From the NCBI GenBank assembly GCA_030634785.1, contig DAOWAC010000035.1, forward strand, positions 1-8,971: DNA of 8,971 nucleotides. The letters run 5' to 3'. The position numbers and the translations under genes are program-made. Below, one piece after another: positions 1-6,232 of the stretch. The notes under the pieces are model-generated. The model did no database searches and had not been told where the DNA came from. It worked only from the letters and a program-made list of their open reading frames with translations. Origin of the DNA: Chloroflexota bacterium (GTDB lineage: Archaea; Iainarchaeota; Iainarchaeia; Iainarchaeales; GCA-2688035). Each line of letters begins with the position of its first letter. The stretch's first letter is position 1.

Positions 1-244
1 AACTTCCTGTGGTGTCTTTGGAAACACTAATTCCATTTCGTTCCAGTTTTTCTTTAGTCTCGCCATAACGTTCTTTTCCTGAATATTCTTTTATAAGCTT
101 AAATGCATTTGTAAGAGTTTCTCGGTGCTCCCTTACAAACCTTTTGAAGCCAGGGGTGTAGTAAACAAGGTGACCTCTCTTTTGTTTGCCAATAAGATTC
201 AAACCAGGGGATATTCTGTCTTTTGGTTTTGTGCCCTTTCGCAT
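1..244 (-). CDS. Unrecognised protein, 5' part only (runs off window)
   Basis: An open frame begins at an ATG (complement of 242-244) and stays open for 81 codons to the window edge, so only the N-terminal part is visible. The protein starts MRKGTKPKDRISPGLN and continues with a basic segment (GKQKRGHLVYYTPGFKRFVREHRE) and a charged, probably helical stretch (KLIKEYSGKERYGETKEKL). I see no catalytic motif, signal peptide or membrane segment and do not recognise the family. The basic composition would fit a nucleic-acid-binding protein, which is speculation. A TATA-like box about 26 bases upstream and the lack of a Shine-Dalgarno site suggest a leaderless transcript, which supports the ATG start. 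It points the same way as the GT2 gene to its right, 133 bases away. Confidence 0.6.
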   Translation of the reverse strand, partial: MRKGTKPKDRISPGLNLIGKQKRGHLVYYTPGFKRFVREHRETLTNAFKLIKEYSGKERYGETKEKLERNGISVSKDTTGS

Positions 245-264
245 GGTAAAATTAGTGCTTTTAA

Positions 265-276
265 TCAATTTAAAGA
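265..276 (-). promoter_or_regulatory. TATA-like box for the left-edge gene
   Basis: On the minus strand the sequence reads ATCTTTAAATTG. Its centre lies about 26 bases before the ATG at 244, which is the archaeal TATA-to-start distance, so transcription would begin at or next to the start codon. This is inferred from spacing and composition only. Confidence 0.4.
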
Positions 277-377
277 TTAGCTTCTGCCCTGTTGCTGTTT
301 TTGGCTTTGCTTTTAGTAAAAATCAATTGTTGTAACTCTTATAATGATTACAATTTTTCAATGTTTAAAATGCAGTA

Positions 378-1163
378 TTACTTTTTCTTTTTTGCTTTTT
401 TCCTTGTCTTTTTTTCCCTTTCAAGCATTTTTTTGATTACATATTGTTTTGCTGACTCGTGGGTTTTTGCTTTTAGTGCCTGGCTTAGCAGTCCTTTTGG
501 GTTTATTCTGTACAAGTACATTGGAACAGGCTCATAGTACATTTTATATTTTTCAGCAATTCTAATCCACAAGTCCCAGTCTTCTGCAACCATTAATTTT
601 TCATCAAGTCCTCCGACTTTGCGAATTGCTTCCATTCTAAAAAGGGTCGAGCCTTGTGAAAATAATGCTCCTTTCTTCAATTTTGTCATGCTAAATTTAA
701 GGTCTGGAAAAGGGTCGTTAATATTTCTTTTAGCCCTTGAAGGAAAAAACAACGGACCGGTTATTGAAGATTCTTCATCAATAATCCATGCGCCGCCGTA
801 AACAAGTCCAATGTTTGGATTTCTGTCAAGAATTTTTGAACAAACTTCCAATTTGTAATTTACCATTATGTCGTCTGCGTCAAAAATGCATACATACTTT
901 CCTTTGGTTATTTTAAAAGCAAAATTTACCGCATGGCTCTTGCCCTTATTGTAAGAGTGTTCAAAATATCTGATTCTTTTGTCTTTGAATTTTTTGATTT
1001 CCTTCTTTGTCCCATCTTTTGAATTATCATTAATAATAATCAGTTCAAAATTTTTCATTGTCTGGTCCAAAACAGATTTTATTGCTTCTCCAATATATCT
1101 TTCAGCATTGTAAGCAGACATTATTACTGTTACTTTTGGTTTTAGTTTTCCATTTCCATTCAT
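378..1163 (-). CDS. Family 2 (GT-A fold) glycosyltransferase
   Basis: This 261-residue protein is a GT2-family glycosyltransferase, an enzyme that uses a nucleotide-activated sugar to extend a glycan, usually at the cytoplasmic face of the membrane. The N-terminal nucleotide-sugar fold is clear: VTVIMSAYNAERYIGEAI (residues 11-28), NDNSKDGT (45-52), and the metal-binding DADD at 95-98. The acceptor half carries EDWDLWIRIAEKY (194-206), whose acidic pair is the usual site of the catalytic base. Length is normal for a single-domain GT2. There is no transmembrane segment; the C-terminus is a lysine/arginine-rich tail (REKKTRKKAKKKK) that could hold the enzyme to acidic lipid, which is inference. 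The start is the first ATG, 27 bases after a TATA box. It is divergent from a second glycosyltransferase, which points to a surface-glycan cluster. Donor and acceptor cannot be read from the sequence. Confidence 0.92.
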   Translation of the reverse strand: MNGNGKLKPKVTVIMSAYNAERYIGEAIKSVLDQTMKNFELIIINDNSKDGTKKEIKKFKDKRIRYFEHSYNKGKSHAVNFAFKITKGKYVCIFDADDIMVNYKLEVCSKILDRNPNIGLVYGGAWIIDEESSITGPLFFPSRAKRNINDPFPDLKFSMTKLKKGALFSQGSTLFRMEAIRKVGGLDEKLMVAEDWDLWIRIAEKYKMYYEPVPMYLYRINPKGLLSQALKAKTHESAKQYVIKKMLEREKKTRKKAKKKK

Positions 1164-1184
1164 AGAATAAGTTCTAGTTCAAAC

Positions 1185-1196
1185 TAATATAAAAAT
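1185..1196 (-). promoter_or_regulatory. TATA box of the GT2 gene
   Basis: The minus strand reads ATTTTTATATTA, centred about 27 bases before the ATG at 1163. This is a good archaeal TATA element at leaderless spacing; no Shine-Dalgarno site lies between it and the start. Confidence 0.5.
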
Positions 1197-1245
1197 ACTC
1201 GCTTGCCAAAATCTGGATTTAATTCTGTTGGCTTGCTGGGCATAC

Positions 1246-1260
1246 TATTATAATTAATTT
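1246..1260 (+). promoter_or_regulatory. Probable TATA region of the second glycosyltransferase gene
   Basis: TATTATAATTAATTT lies 26-40 bases before the ATG at 1286. Depending on which part is used, the transcript would be leaderless or have a leader of about 10 bases. No Shine-Dalgarno site is seen. Together with the box at 1185-1196 it forms a divergent promoter for the two glycosyltransferase genes. Confidence 0.35.
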
Positions 1261-1285
1261 CTCCTTTCTTTATTTTGGTTTTCAA

Positions 1286-2464
1286 ATGAAAGACATGCTT
1301 ATAGTAATTGCAACTTTTGGAGAAAGGCTTGAATCAAGACGCAATACTTTTGTTAAGTTACTTGAAAGCATTCGTTTGCTGAATGAAAAAAATTTTCGTG
1401 TTCTGATAATAAATAATACTTACAATAAGGAATACAACGAAAGAGTTAAGGGAAAGATTGATGGAATCATTTTACCTTTTAGGAAGTACTTTCCAATTGC
1501 TCAAGTTAGTCATTCTGATGTGAAAAATTTTCATCAATTCCTTTCCTCAATTGGTCTTGATGAACTAAAGGCCTCTGTGGATACCGGTAACTATTCCTGT
1601 TTCCGTAATTTTGGGCTTGTAGCAGGTATACTCCTTGGTTCATCAATAATAATGTTTTTGGACGATGATGAATTAATTCAGGATAATAAGTTTCTTAAAA
1701 AGGCTCGTGATTCAATTGGAAAGCAAGTAAACGGAAAGTTTGTGGCGGCTGTTGCAGGATACTATGTTAACAAAGATGGCAATTATCTAATTCCCTGGAC
1801 TTGGAAAAATTTGTGGTGGGATATTTTTTGGAACAAAATAAAGCACATGAACAAGGCCTTTGAAATAATTGGCAAGCCACCAAGGTTGAAGGAAACAAGT
1901 TTTGCGTTTGGAGGCAACATTGTCTTGCACAAGGACCTGTTTTACAGACTTCCATTTGATTATCTTATTCCCTATGGTGAGGACATGGACCTTTTAATCA
2001 ACGCTAGGGCTTACGGGCTCTTTTTTTTCCTTGACAACGAGCTTGCAATAACACATTTGCCTTGTCCTAAGAAGATGTCTGACTGGTGTGTTTACATGAG
2101 AAAAGATGCCTACAGGTTCATATACGAACGAAAAAAGATTCTTGAATTCATAAAAGAAAAAAAACTGCCTTCAAACATACTAAAAAGGCTTAATCCCTAT
2201 CCCGGAATGTTTCTTAAAAGAAACATTTACCTAAAGCTTGTGTTGACAAATCTTTTGCTTTTCTTTGGAGCGTTTTTTAGAATAAGGTTTTCTGAAGCAG
2301 CAGCCTATCTGATAAACATAAAGGTTTCCTTGTTTGATGCAAAAAACTTTGCAGATAAGAACAAGAAAAAATACCAACAGTTGCAGAAAAGCTGGGTAAA
2401 GCTTGTTCGGATACTTGGCAAAGAACAGACATTGAAGGCAGAATTCAAAGCAAAGTTTGACTAA
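1286..2464 (+). CDS. GT-A fold glycosyltransferase (GT2-like), possibly membrane-associated
   Basis: This 392-residue protein is a probable inverting or retaining sugar transferase of the GT-A superfamily. The N-terminus LIVIATFGERLESRRNTFVKLLESI (5-29) is the first strand and helix of the nucleotide-sugar fold. RNFG (107-110) followed by IIMFLDDDEL (121-130) gives the metal-binding DDD motif. SFAFGGNIVLHKDLF (205-219), PYGEDMDLLINARAYG (229-244) and a late histidine at 257 (ITHLP) fit the acceptor side and the metal-binding histidine seen in GT-A enzymes, including those making glucosyl- or mannosyl-glycerate precursors. Residues about 315-334 are strongly hydrophobic and could be a membrane-dipping or membrane-spanning helix; the last 60 residues are basic. 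It lies 50 bases before the pyruvyl transferase gene on the same strand and may be co-expressed with it. Exact family and substrate are not certain. Confidence 0.85.
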   Translation: MKDMLIVIATFGERLESRRNTFVKLLESIRLLNEKNFRVLIINNTYNKEYNERVKGKIDGIILPFRKYFPIAQVSHSDVKNFHQFLSSIGLDELKASVDTGNYSCFRNFGLVAGILLGSSIIMFLDDDELIQDNKFLKKARDSIGKQVNGKFVAAVAGYYVNKDGNYLIPWTWKNLWWDIFWNKIKHMNKAFEIIGKPPRLKETSFAFGGNIVLHKDLFYRLPFDYLIPYGEDMDLLINARAYGLFFFLDNELAITHLPCPKKMSDWCVYMRKDAYRFIYERKKILEFIKEKKLPSNILKRLNPYPGMFLKRNIYLKLVLTNLLLFFGAFFRIRFSEAAAYLINIKVSLFDAKNFADKNKKKYQQLQKSWVKLVRILGKEQTLKAEFKAKFD

Positions 2465-2514
2465 CACTCTACTTGCAGAAAGTCTTTTATTGTTCCAAAC
2501 ACTTTATTATTTCT

Positions 2515-3570
2515 ATGCGAACTGCGTTGGTTTTTGGATATTATGGTAAGGACAATATTGGAGATGACGCAATGCTCCAAGTAATTGCCTTTAAACTGAA
2601 AAAACTCGGAATTAAAACAATTGCTGTTTCAGGAAATCCTGCAAAAACAAGAAAGGCCTTTGGGATTGAGGCAATTGGAAGCAAAAAAGATATTTCAAAA
2701 CTGGATTATAATTTTTTTGTACTGGGAGGCGGAACACAAATTCAGGATTACAGATTAAAGGGTTTTGAAAATCTTGTTGATTTTTTCCTAAAGGCAAAAA
2801 AGCCAAATGTGAAAACTTGCTTGCTTTCAATTGGTTCAACAAAACTTAAGACAACAAAAGGAAAAGCGCTTGCAAGAAAACTTTGTGAAAATTCTGATTT
2901 AATTATTATGCGGGACAAGGAAAGCAAAGAACAGCTGAGGAAAGCCGGAGTAAAGAAGCAAATTTATGTTTCTGCAGATTTAACCTTTACTAAAAGCAAA
3001 AAGCCTGACCTGAAGAAAAGAAACGCAATCCTTTTTTGTCCAATTCCTTTTTATGAAATTTTTAAACTCAAACCAAAAAAAGACAAACAGCTTGCGAAAA
3101 AAATTGCAAAAGCAATTGACCTTGTTGCAGATGAGACTGATGCAAGGATTGAAGTTTTTCCTTTTTTCAAAAAATATGACACCATCTTCTGCAGGAAAAT
3201 TCTTTCAGGAGTGAAAAGTAAAAAGGTCAAGCTTTTGAAATACAAACCGCTTGGAATGAAACTGATAAAAACTTTTGAAAAGTTTGATTTGGTTGTCGGA
3301 ATGCGTTTTCATTCCCTTGTTTTTTCTGCAGTAATTGGAAAGCCGTTTGTTGCAGTTGATTTTACTGCAAAAACAAGAAATCTTGTAAAAGCATTTGGAT
3401 GGAGAAGTCTTGCAGTGGAACAGGGATTTAAGGCAGAAGAGCTTGCTGAAAAAACAGTAAAGCTCTATAACAATTTGCCTACTGCGAGAAAAAAACTTAT
3501 TGAAAAAAGAAAAAAAACTGAAAAGAAATCAAAGAGTGCTTTTAGGCTTTTCAAGAAAAAACTGTTATGA
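2515..3570 (+). CDS. Polysaccharide pyruvyl transferase (CsaB-like)
   Basis: This 351-residue protein belongs to the polysaccharide pyruvyl transferase family, which moves a pyruvate ketal from phosphoenolpyruvate onto a sugar of a surface polymer; in bacteria CsaB does this to anchor S-layer proteins. Diagnostic motifs are the N-terminal GYYGKDNIGDDAML (8-21), FVLGGGTQIQD (68-78), LLSIGSTKL (103-111) and VGMRFHSLVFSAVIGKPFVAVD (261-282), whose R-x-H pair is family-typical. An upstream TTG at 2473 would add 14 unconserved residues; I chose the ATG at 2515 because the conserved GYYG motif starts within a few residues of it. The C-terminus is very lysine-rich. Its last 6 bases overlap the end of the convergent glycosidase gene. 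With the two glycosyltransferases upstream it suggests a pyruvylated surface glycan; the target sugar is unknown. Confidence 0.88.
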   Translation: MRTALVFGYYGKDNIGDDAMLQVIAFKLKKLGIKTIAVSGNPAKTRKAFGIEAIGSKKDISKLDYNFFVLGGGTQIQDYRLKGFENLVDFFLKAKKPNVKTCLLSIGSTKLKTTKGKALARKLCENSDLIIMRDKESKEQLRKAGVKKQIYVSADLTFTKSKKPDLKKRNAILFCPIPFYEIFKLKPKKDKQLAKKIAKAIDLVADETDARIEVFPFFKKYDTIFCRKILSGVKSKKVKLLKYKPLGMKLIKTFEKFDLVVGMRFHSLVFSAVIGKPFVAVDFTAKTRNLVKAFGWRSLAVEQGFKAEELAEKTVKLYNNLPTARKKLIEKRKKTEKKSKSAFRLFKKKLL

Positions 3571-5037
3571 TTTAAGCAGGTCAAGGAGCAGTGCAGCAGT
3601 CCAGGTCATTTTCTCAGAACCAAGTGGCATTCCTGCCTTTCCTTCTTTTGAGGCAATTGGAGCAAAGTATTCGTCAAACAAAGGCATTTGAAATTCTCTT
3701 GCAAGAGCTTTTTTTATTTCTACAGAGCCGGCTCCTTCTTTTCTAAGTGCTTTCTTTCGCAAATCAACCCTTTTCCAAATCTCAGAATCTGGTTTTTCTC
3801 TTACATGACTCCAGCCAATTGCTGCAAAGCCCGAATCCCAAAGCCAGCCATGACAGTATTGTGTTTTTGAAGGAGTTGTAAAGGATTCGTTAAAACTATT
3901 GTATTCCATTAGTGAAGCTGCAAGCTTTTCAAGTTCTTCCGTTCCATTAAACCCTTGTGCAATTAATGCAATTGTTTGCTCCCTGACCTTTTTTGCAAGT
4001 GGCTTGTCATAATTTTCTAATCCTTTTGCAACAATCCAGTTTCGCACAGGCCAAACAGGTCCGCGTGCATATCCAACAGGGTTAAATTTTTCTGAGTCAA
4101 GCGGAATGCTTGGAACCATAAATCCATTTTTTGGATTGAATTCTTTTTCGTTTTTCAAATGCTTTATCAATTCCTTTGCCTGTTTTTTGGATGCAATGTT
4201 TCCAAAAAGTGGTGCAAGAGAATGTATTGTTGCAATTTTTATCAACACATTTCCTTTTACATCAAAAGAATAAAACAATCCTGTTTTCTCATCATACAAT
4301 TTGTTTCTTATGGCATCTCCAACCTTTAATGCAAGTTTTTCATTTAGTTTTTTTTCTTTCTCCAAAGAAAGGGCTTCTGCAATTTCCGCCATTGCTGAGA
4401 GTGATTCTTTGAAAATGCAGTTAAACAAAATATCCTGCACAACAAAGGGACATTCTTTCCAAAGCTTTTTTTGATTGTATTCTTTTGCAACAAAAAAGCC
4501 AAGCAATCTTCCATAGGCTTCATAATCTTTTTCTTTTGGTCTTTGTCCTTTTGCAACGTAAACAGCATCTTTTCTTTTTTGAATTCTTTGCTCAAAGTTT
4601 TTTGATCTAAGCTCTTCCCGTGTTTTTTTAATCAGCTCATCATAGCATGGTGTATTATCAGAACCTGTTGCCCATGGGTGGAAAACACTTGCAAGTCCCT
4701 CTCCGTTTGGGTCTCGTTCTGTTAAAAGAAAGTCATGGTAGTGCTTTAGTTTTGGGTAAAATTTTTTAAGAAATGGCAAAAGCTCTTCCTTGTTTTGTGA
4801 GTTGTTAAATACTTCCAATACTGCCAAAGCAATGTTTGGAGGCTGTGTAATTCCAGAAGTTCTAACCTTTTTATTTCCGCTTATTTTTGCTGTAACCCCC
4901 CATTCTTCTTCGTCAGGGCTGTAACCTGTTTGTCCTGGAACAAACCTTATTTGTGGTAGCATTCCATTGCTCCATTGTGATTCAAGAACTGAGGCAATTT
5001 CGTTCATTGCCCTTTTTTCACCGTAAAAGAGAGGCAT
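3565..5037 (-). CDS. GH63 / mannosylglycerate-hydrolase-like glycosidase with rearranged domain order
   Basis: This 490-residue protein belongs to the (alpha/alpha)6-barrel glycosidases near GH63 and the MGH1-like mannosylglycerate/glucosylglycerate hydrolases. Family motifs seen are ESQWSNGMLPQIRF (19-32), ITQPPNIALAVLEVF (63-77), FYPKLKHYHDFLLTERDPNGEGL (93-115), HPWATGSDNTP (120-130) with D127 in the place of the general acid, GYARGPVWPVRNWIV (322-336), FDEYFAP (454-460) with E456 in the place of the base, and MTWTAALLLDLL (477-488). The odd point is that the block normally at the N-terminus, with TTPS, then YCHGWLWDSGFAAIG (about 387-408), lies here between LIAQGF and FDEYF, and the protein starts just before QWSNG. 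The start is the ATG at 5037; a TTG nine bases upstream is possible, and stops in all frames lie just beyond. A TATA-like box 28 bases upstream suggests a leaderless mRNA. The likely substrate is a small glucosyl or mannosyl glycoside; this is uncertain, as is activity. Confidence 0.85.
   Translation of the reverse strand: MPLFYGEKRAMNEIASVLESQWSNGMLPQIRFVPGQTGYSPDEEEWGVTAKISGNKKVRTSGITQPPNIALAVLEVFNNSQNKEELLPFLKKFYPKLKHYHDFLLTERDPNGEGLASVFHPWATGSDNTPCYDELIKKTREELRSKNFEQRIQKRKDAVYVAKGQRPKEKDYEAYGRLLGFFVAKEYNQKKLWKECPFVVQDILFNCIFKESLSAMAEIAEALSLEKEKKLNEKLALKVGDAIRNKLYDEKTGLFYSFDVKGNVLIKIATIHSLAPLFGNIASKKQAKELIKHLKNEKEFNPKNGFMVPSIPLDSEKFNPVGYARGPVWPVRNWIVAKGLENYDKPLAKKVREQTIALIAQGFNGTEELEKLAASLMEYNSFNESFTTPSKTQYCHGWLWDSGFAAIGWSHVREKPDSEIWKRVDLRKKALRKEGAGSVEIKKALAREFQMPLFDEYFAPIASKEGKAGMPLGSEKMTWTAALLLDLLKS
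3787..3927 (-). other. Relocated N-terminal-type W-x-W-D block inside the glycosidase
   Basis: This part of the glycosidase gene codes for residues 371-417, which include A-x-x-L-x-x-N, then TTPS, then GWLWDSGFAAIGWSHV. In the related hydrolases, as I remember them, this block is the very first part of the barrel and is followed directly by the QW-x-(N/D)G-x-(L/V)PH segment. Here that segment starts the protein and the block comes near the end. The reading is based on remembered family consensus, not an alignment. Confidence 0.55.
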
Positions 5038-5060
5038 AGTATACAAAAAGTCTATTCAAT

Positions 5061-5069
5061 TACTTAAAC
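5061..5069 (-). promoter_or_regulatory. TATA-like box of the glycosidase gene
   Basis: The minus strand reads GTTTAAGTA, centred about 28 bases before the ATG at 5037, with no Shine-Dalgarno site in between. This fits a leaderless transcript. Confidence 0.35.
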
Positions 5070-5197
5070 ATTGCCTTGTTGGAAAAGTTTTTGAAAAACA
5101 ATCCTTGCAACCCTTTTTATTTCTTTTCGCTTTTTTTCAACGGAAATTTGCTTCAAATTCCTTTTTAAGGTTTTTTGTAAAGAGGTTGCTTAATAGT

Positions 5198-5207
5198 TTT
5201 AAACTAT
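5198..5207 (+). promoter_or_regulatory. TATA-like box of the acidic small-protein gene
   Basis: TTTAAACTAT lies about 44 bases before the ATG at 5246. With the usual 26-base spacing, transcription would start near 5229, just before the Shine-Dalgarno site, giving a leader of about 17 bases. Confidence 0.35.
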
Positions 5208-5232
5208 TTATTTCAGAAAAACGAAAACACTA

Positions 5233-5240
5233 GGAGTGAT
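5233..5240 (+). promoter_or_regulatory. Shine-Dalgarno site of the acidic small protein
   Basis: GGAGTGAT is nearly the full complement of the 16S rRNA 3' end and sits 5 bases before the ATG at 5246. It is the best ribosome binding site in the window and the main reason to accept this short gene. Confidence 0.7.
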
Positions 5241-5245
5241 TTACA

Positions 5246-5362
5246 ATGGATATAAAATTTGAAGAGGGAGAAGCCCCTGCAAAAGAGGAAACAACTGAAG
5301 AAGAAACAGAAACTGAAGAAGAAACAGAAACAGAAGAAGAAACAAAGCCAGAAGCTGAGTAA
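5246..5362 (+). CDS. Acidic 38-residue small protein with E/T repeats
   Basis: This very short gene codes for MDIKFEEGEAPAKEE followed by three rounds of E-E-E-T-(E-T) and the end KPEAE. About half of the residues are glutamate, so it should be disordered and strongly negative. No domain is recognised. Evidence for reality is the strong GGAGTGAT ribosome binding site, a TATA-like box at suitable spacing, a T-rich terminator right after the TAA, and codon-phased repeats. It stands alone, with the glycosidase gene diverging on its left and the KaiC-like gene converging on its right. Its composition resembles the acidic N-terminal tail of the histone-fold protein at 8328-8765. It could be a free acidic peptide that masks basic proteins or nucleic-acid-binding sites, or a remnant of a longer gene; neither can be decided here. 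Confidence 0.6.
   Translation: MDIKFEEGEAPAKEETTEEETETEEETETEEETKPEAE
5297..5344 (+). repeat. 18-base in-frame tandem repeat (2.7 copies)
   Basis: The unit GAAGAAGAAACAGAAACW occurs at 5297-5314 and 5315-5332, with a partial third copy at 5333-5344. It codes for E-E-E-T-E-T. Copies are almost identical at DNA level, which suggests recent expansion or slippage. Confidence 0.8.
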
Positions 5363-5365
5363 TTG

Positions 5366-5376
5366 TTTTTTCTTTT
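5366..5376 (+). terminator. T-rich terminator after the acidic small protein
   Basis: TTTTTTCTTTT begins 4 bases after the stop codon on the coding strand. Oligo-T runs are the normal archaeal intrinsic termination signal. Confidence 0.5.
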
Positions 5377-5454
5377 AAAGGGCGTTTCAGTTTGGGGCGT
5401 CCAATTTATCTTTTTTTAAACAAATTTAATCTTTTTAAGCAATTAGTAAAAACC

Positions 5455-6147
5455 TTATTCTTCAAGATTTTTAATTATAAGTCCTGAATTGTTTATTTCA
5501 ACAGGGTATAGTTCTTCACTGTGTTTTGTTCCTCGCATTTTTATAACACTTAATACTCTTTCAAAGCTTACAGCTTTTCGAAGTCTTCCCATCATAATAA
5601 GTCCGTCAAAAAGAAAGTCTTCGGGAGAAAATTCCATGTTGTCAAAATCTGTTTTGCGTTTTTCTGCTGTAACCAAGAGTGTTATATTCTGTGAAGTAAC
5701 TGTTTCAATAAATGTAAGTATTCTTACTCTAAATGCTCTGATGTCTGATGAAAGATTTTCTAATGGAGTTATTGAGTCAATTGCAACTCTTTTTACACCT
5801 TCTTTTTTTATTTCCTTCATTAGTTCGTCTGAAGCCATTTCATAACCGCGGGTTACCGGAATCTTCATTAGTTTTACAAGTCCTTTTTCTTCAAGTTCTG
5901 AAAAATCCATTCCAAGTTCTTTTGCATTTTCTCTTAACTTTTCAATACTTTGCTCACTTGTAACATAGACTCCTACTTCTCCATAAATTCTTGCTCCGTT
6001 GTAAATGTATTGCATTGCAATAATGCTTTTTCCTGCTCCTGGCTCTCCGCTTAAAAGCACACTGCTGTTGTGTATAAATCCGCCTTTTGTAAAAAGTTCG
6101 TCCAAACCAGGCGTTCCTGTTTTTACAATCCTTATTTTTCCTTCCAT
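5455..6147 (-). CDS. KaiC/RAD55-like RecA-superfamily ATPase
   Basis: This 230-residue single-domain ATPase belongs to the KaiC/GvpD/RAD55 branch of the RecA superfamily, common in archaea and usually linked to signalling or regulation rather than recombination. The N-terminus IRIVKTGTPGLDELFTKGGF (5-24) is the typical lead-in. Walker A is SGEPGAGKS (33-41). The conserved acidic site after strand 2 is YVTSEQS (61-67), where the catalytic glutamate is present but the second position is Q rather than the E of many KaiC proteins. Walker B is RVAIDSI (120-126). The end DGLIMMGRLRK...VIKMRGTKHSEELYPVEI is family-typical. I chose the ATG at 6147; an ATG at 6156 and a TTG at 6174 add only unconserved residues. 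It is divergent from a small kinase, so the two may be co-regulated, though no autophosphorylation motif can be confirmed. Confidence 0.9.
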   Translation of the reverse strand: MEGKIRIVKTGTPGLDELFTKGGFIHNSSVLLSGEPGAGKSIIAMQYIYNGARIYGEVGVYVTSEQSIEKLRENAKELGMDFSELEEKGLVKLMKIPVTRGYEMASDELMKEIKKEGVKRVAIDSITPLENLSSDIRAFRVRILTFIETVTSQNITLLVTAEKRKTDFDNMEFSPEDFLFDGLIMMGRLRKAVSFERVLSVIKMRGTKHSEELYPVEINNSGLIIKNLEE

Positions 6148-6152
6148 AAAAA

Positions 6153-6202
6153 TCATTTCTTTAAAACAAATCAATTGTTCATTTCTTTAAAACAAATCAA
6201 TT
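6153..6202. repeat. Two perfect 24-bp direct repeats in the divergent promoter
   Basis: The same 24 bases (beginning TCATTTCTTTAAAACAAA and ending TCAATT) occur at 6153-6176 and 6179-6202, separated by 2 bases, giving a 26-base period. Read on the minus strand each copy contains GTTTTAAAG, a TATA-like core; the copy at 6179-6202 is the one placed to serve the KaiC-like gene. The other copy overlaps that gene's possible upstream ATG at 6156. The repeats may be tandem regulator sites or a duplicated promoter. Confidence 0.85.
6185..6193 (-). promoter_or_regulatory. TATA-like box of the KaiC-like gene
   Basis: The minus strand reads GTTTTAAAG within the right-hand repeat copy, centred about 42 bases before the ATG at 6147. 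Transcription would start near 6163, giving a leader of about 16 bases that begins inside the left-hand copy. Confidence 0.35.
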
Positions 6203-6210
6203 AATTAATT
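6201..6210 (+). promoter_or_regulatory. TATA-like box of the kinase gene
   Basis: TTAATTAATT is centred about 27 bases before the ATG at 6233, the leaderless spacing. A better-looking TATAAATA at 6221-6228 is too close to the ATG to serve it. Confidence 0.35.
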
Positions 6211-6232
6211 GCTTTTCTTCTATAAATAGATT

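Noticed and set aside
330..353. TTGTAA/TTACAA inverted repeat after the GT2 gene
   Set aside because: Only 6 AT-rich base pairs with a 12-base loop; expected by chance in this composition.
292..537. Plus-strand frame rich in phenylalanine and leucine
   Set aside because: It overlaps the 3' end of the GT2 gene on the other strand; its F/L-rich make-up is the complement of a lysine-rich coding tail.
2473..2514. Upstream TTG start for the pyruvyl transferase
   Set aside because: It adds 14 residues before the conserved N-terminal GYYG motif and has no ribosome binding site; the ATG at 2515 fits the family start.
5061..5190. Minus-strand open frame of about 30-44 codons upstream of the glycosidase, ending KRVARIVFQKLFQQGNV
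   Set aside because: It has only a weak TTG start, is basic and low in complexity, overlaps the proposed TATA box of the glycosidase gene, and has no other support. It also does not supply the missing N-terminal WxWD block.
6221..6228. TATAAATA as promoter of the kinase gene
   Set aside because: It ends only 4 bases before the ATG, and no later start codon precedes the glycine loop, so it cannot direct a full-length mRNA.
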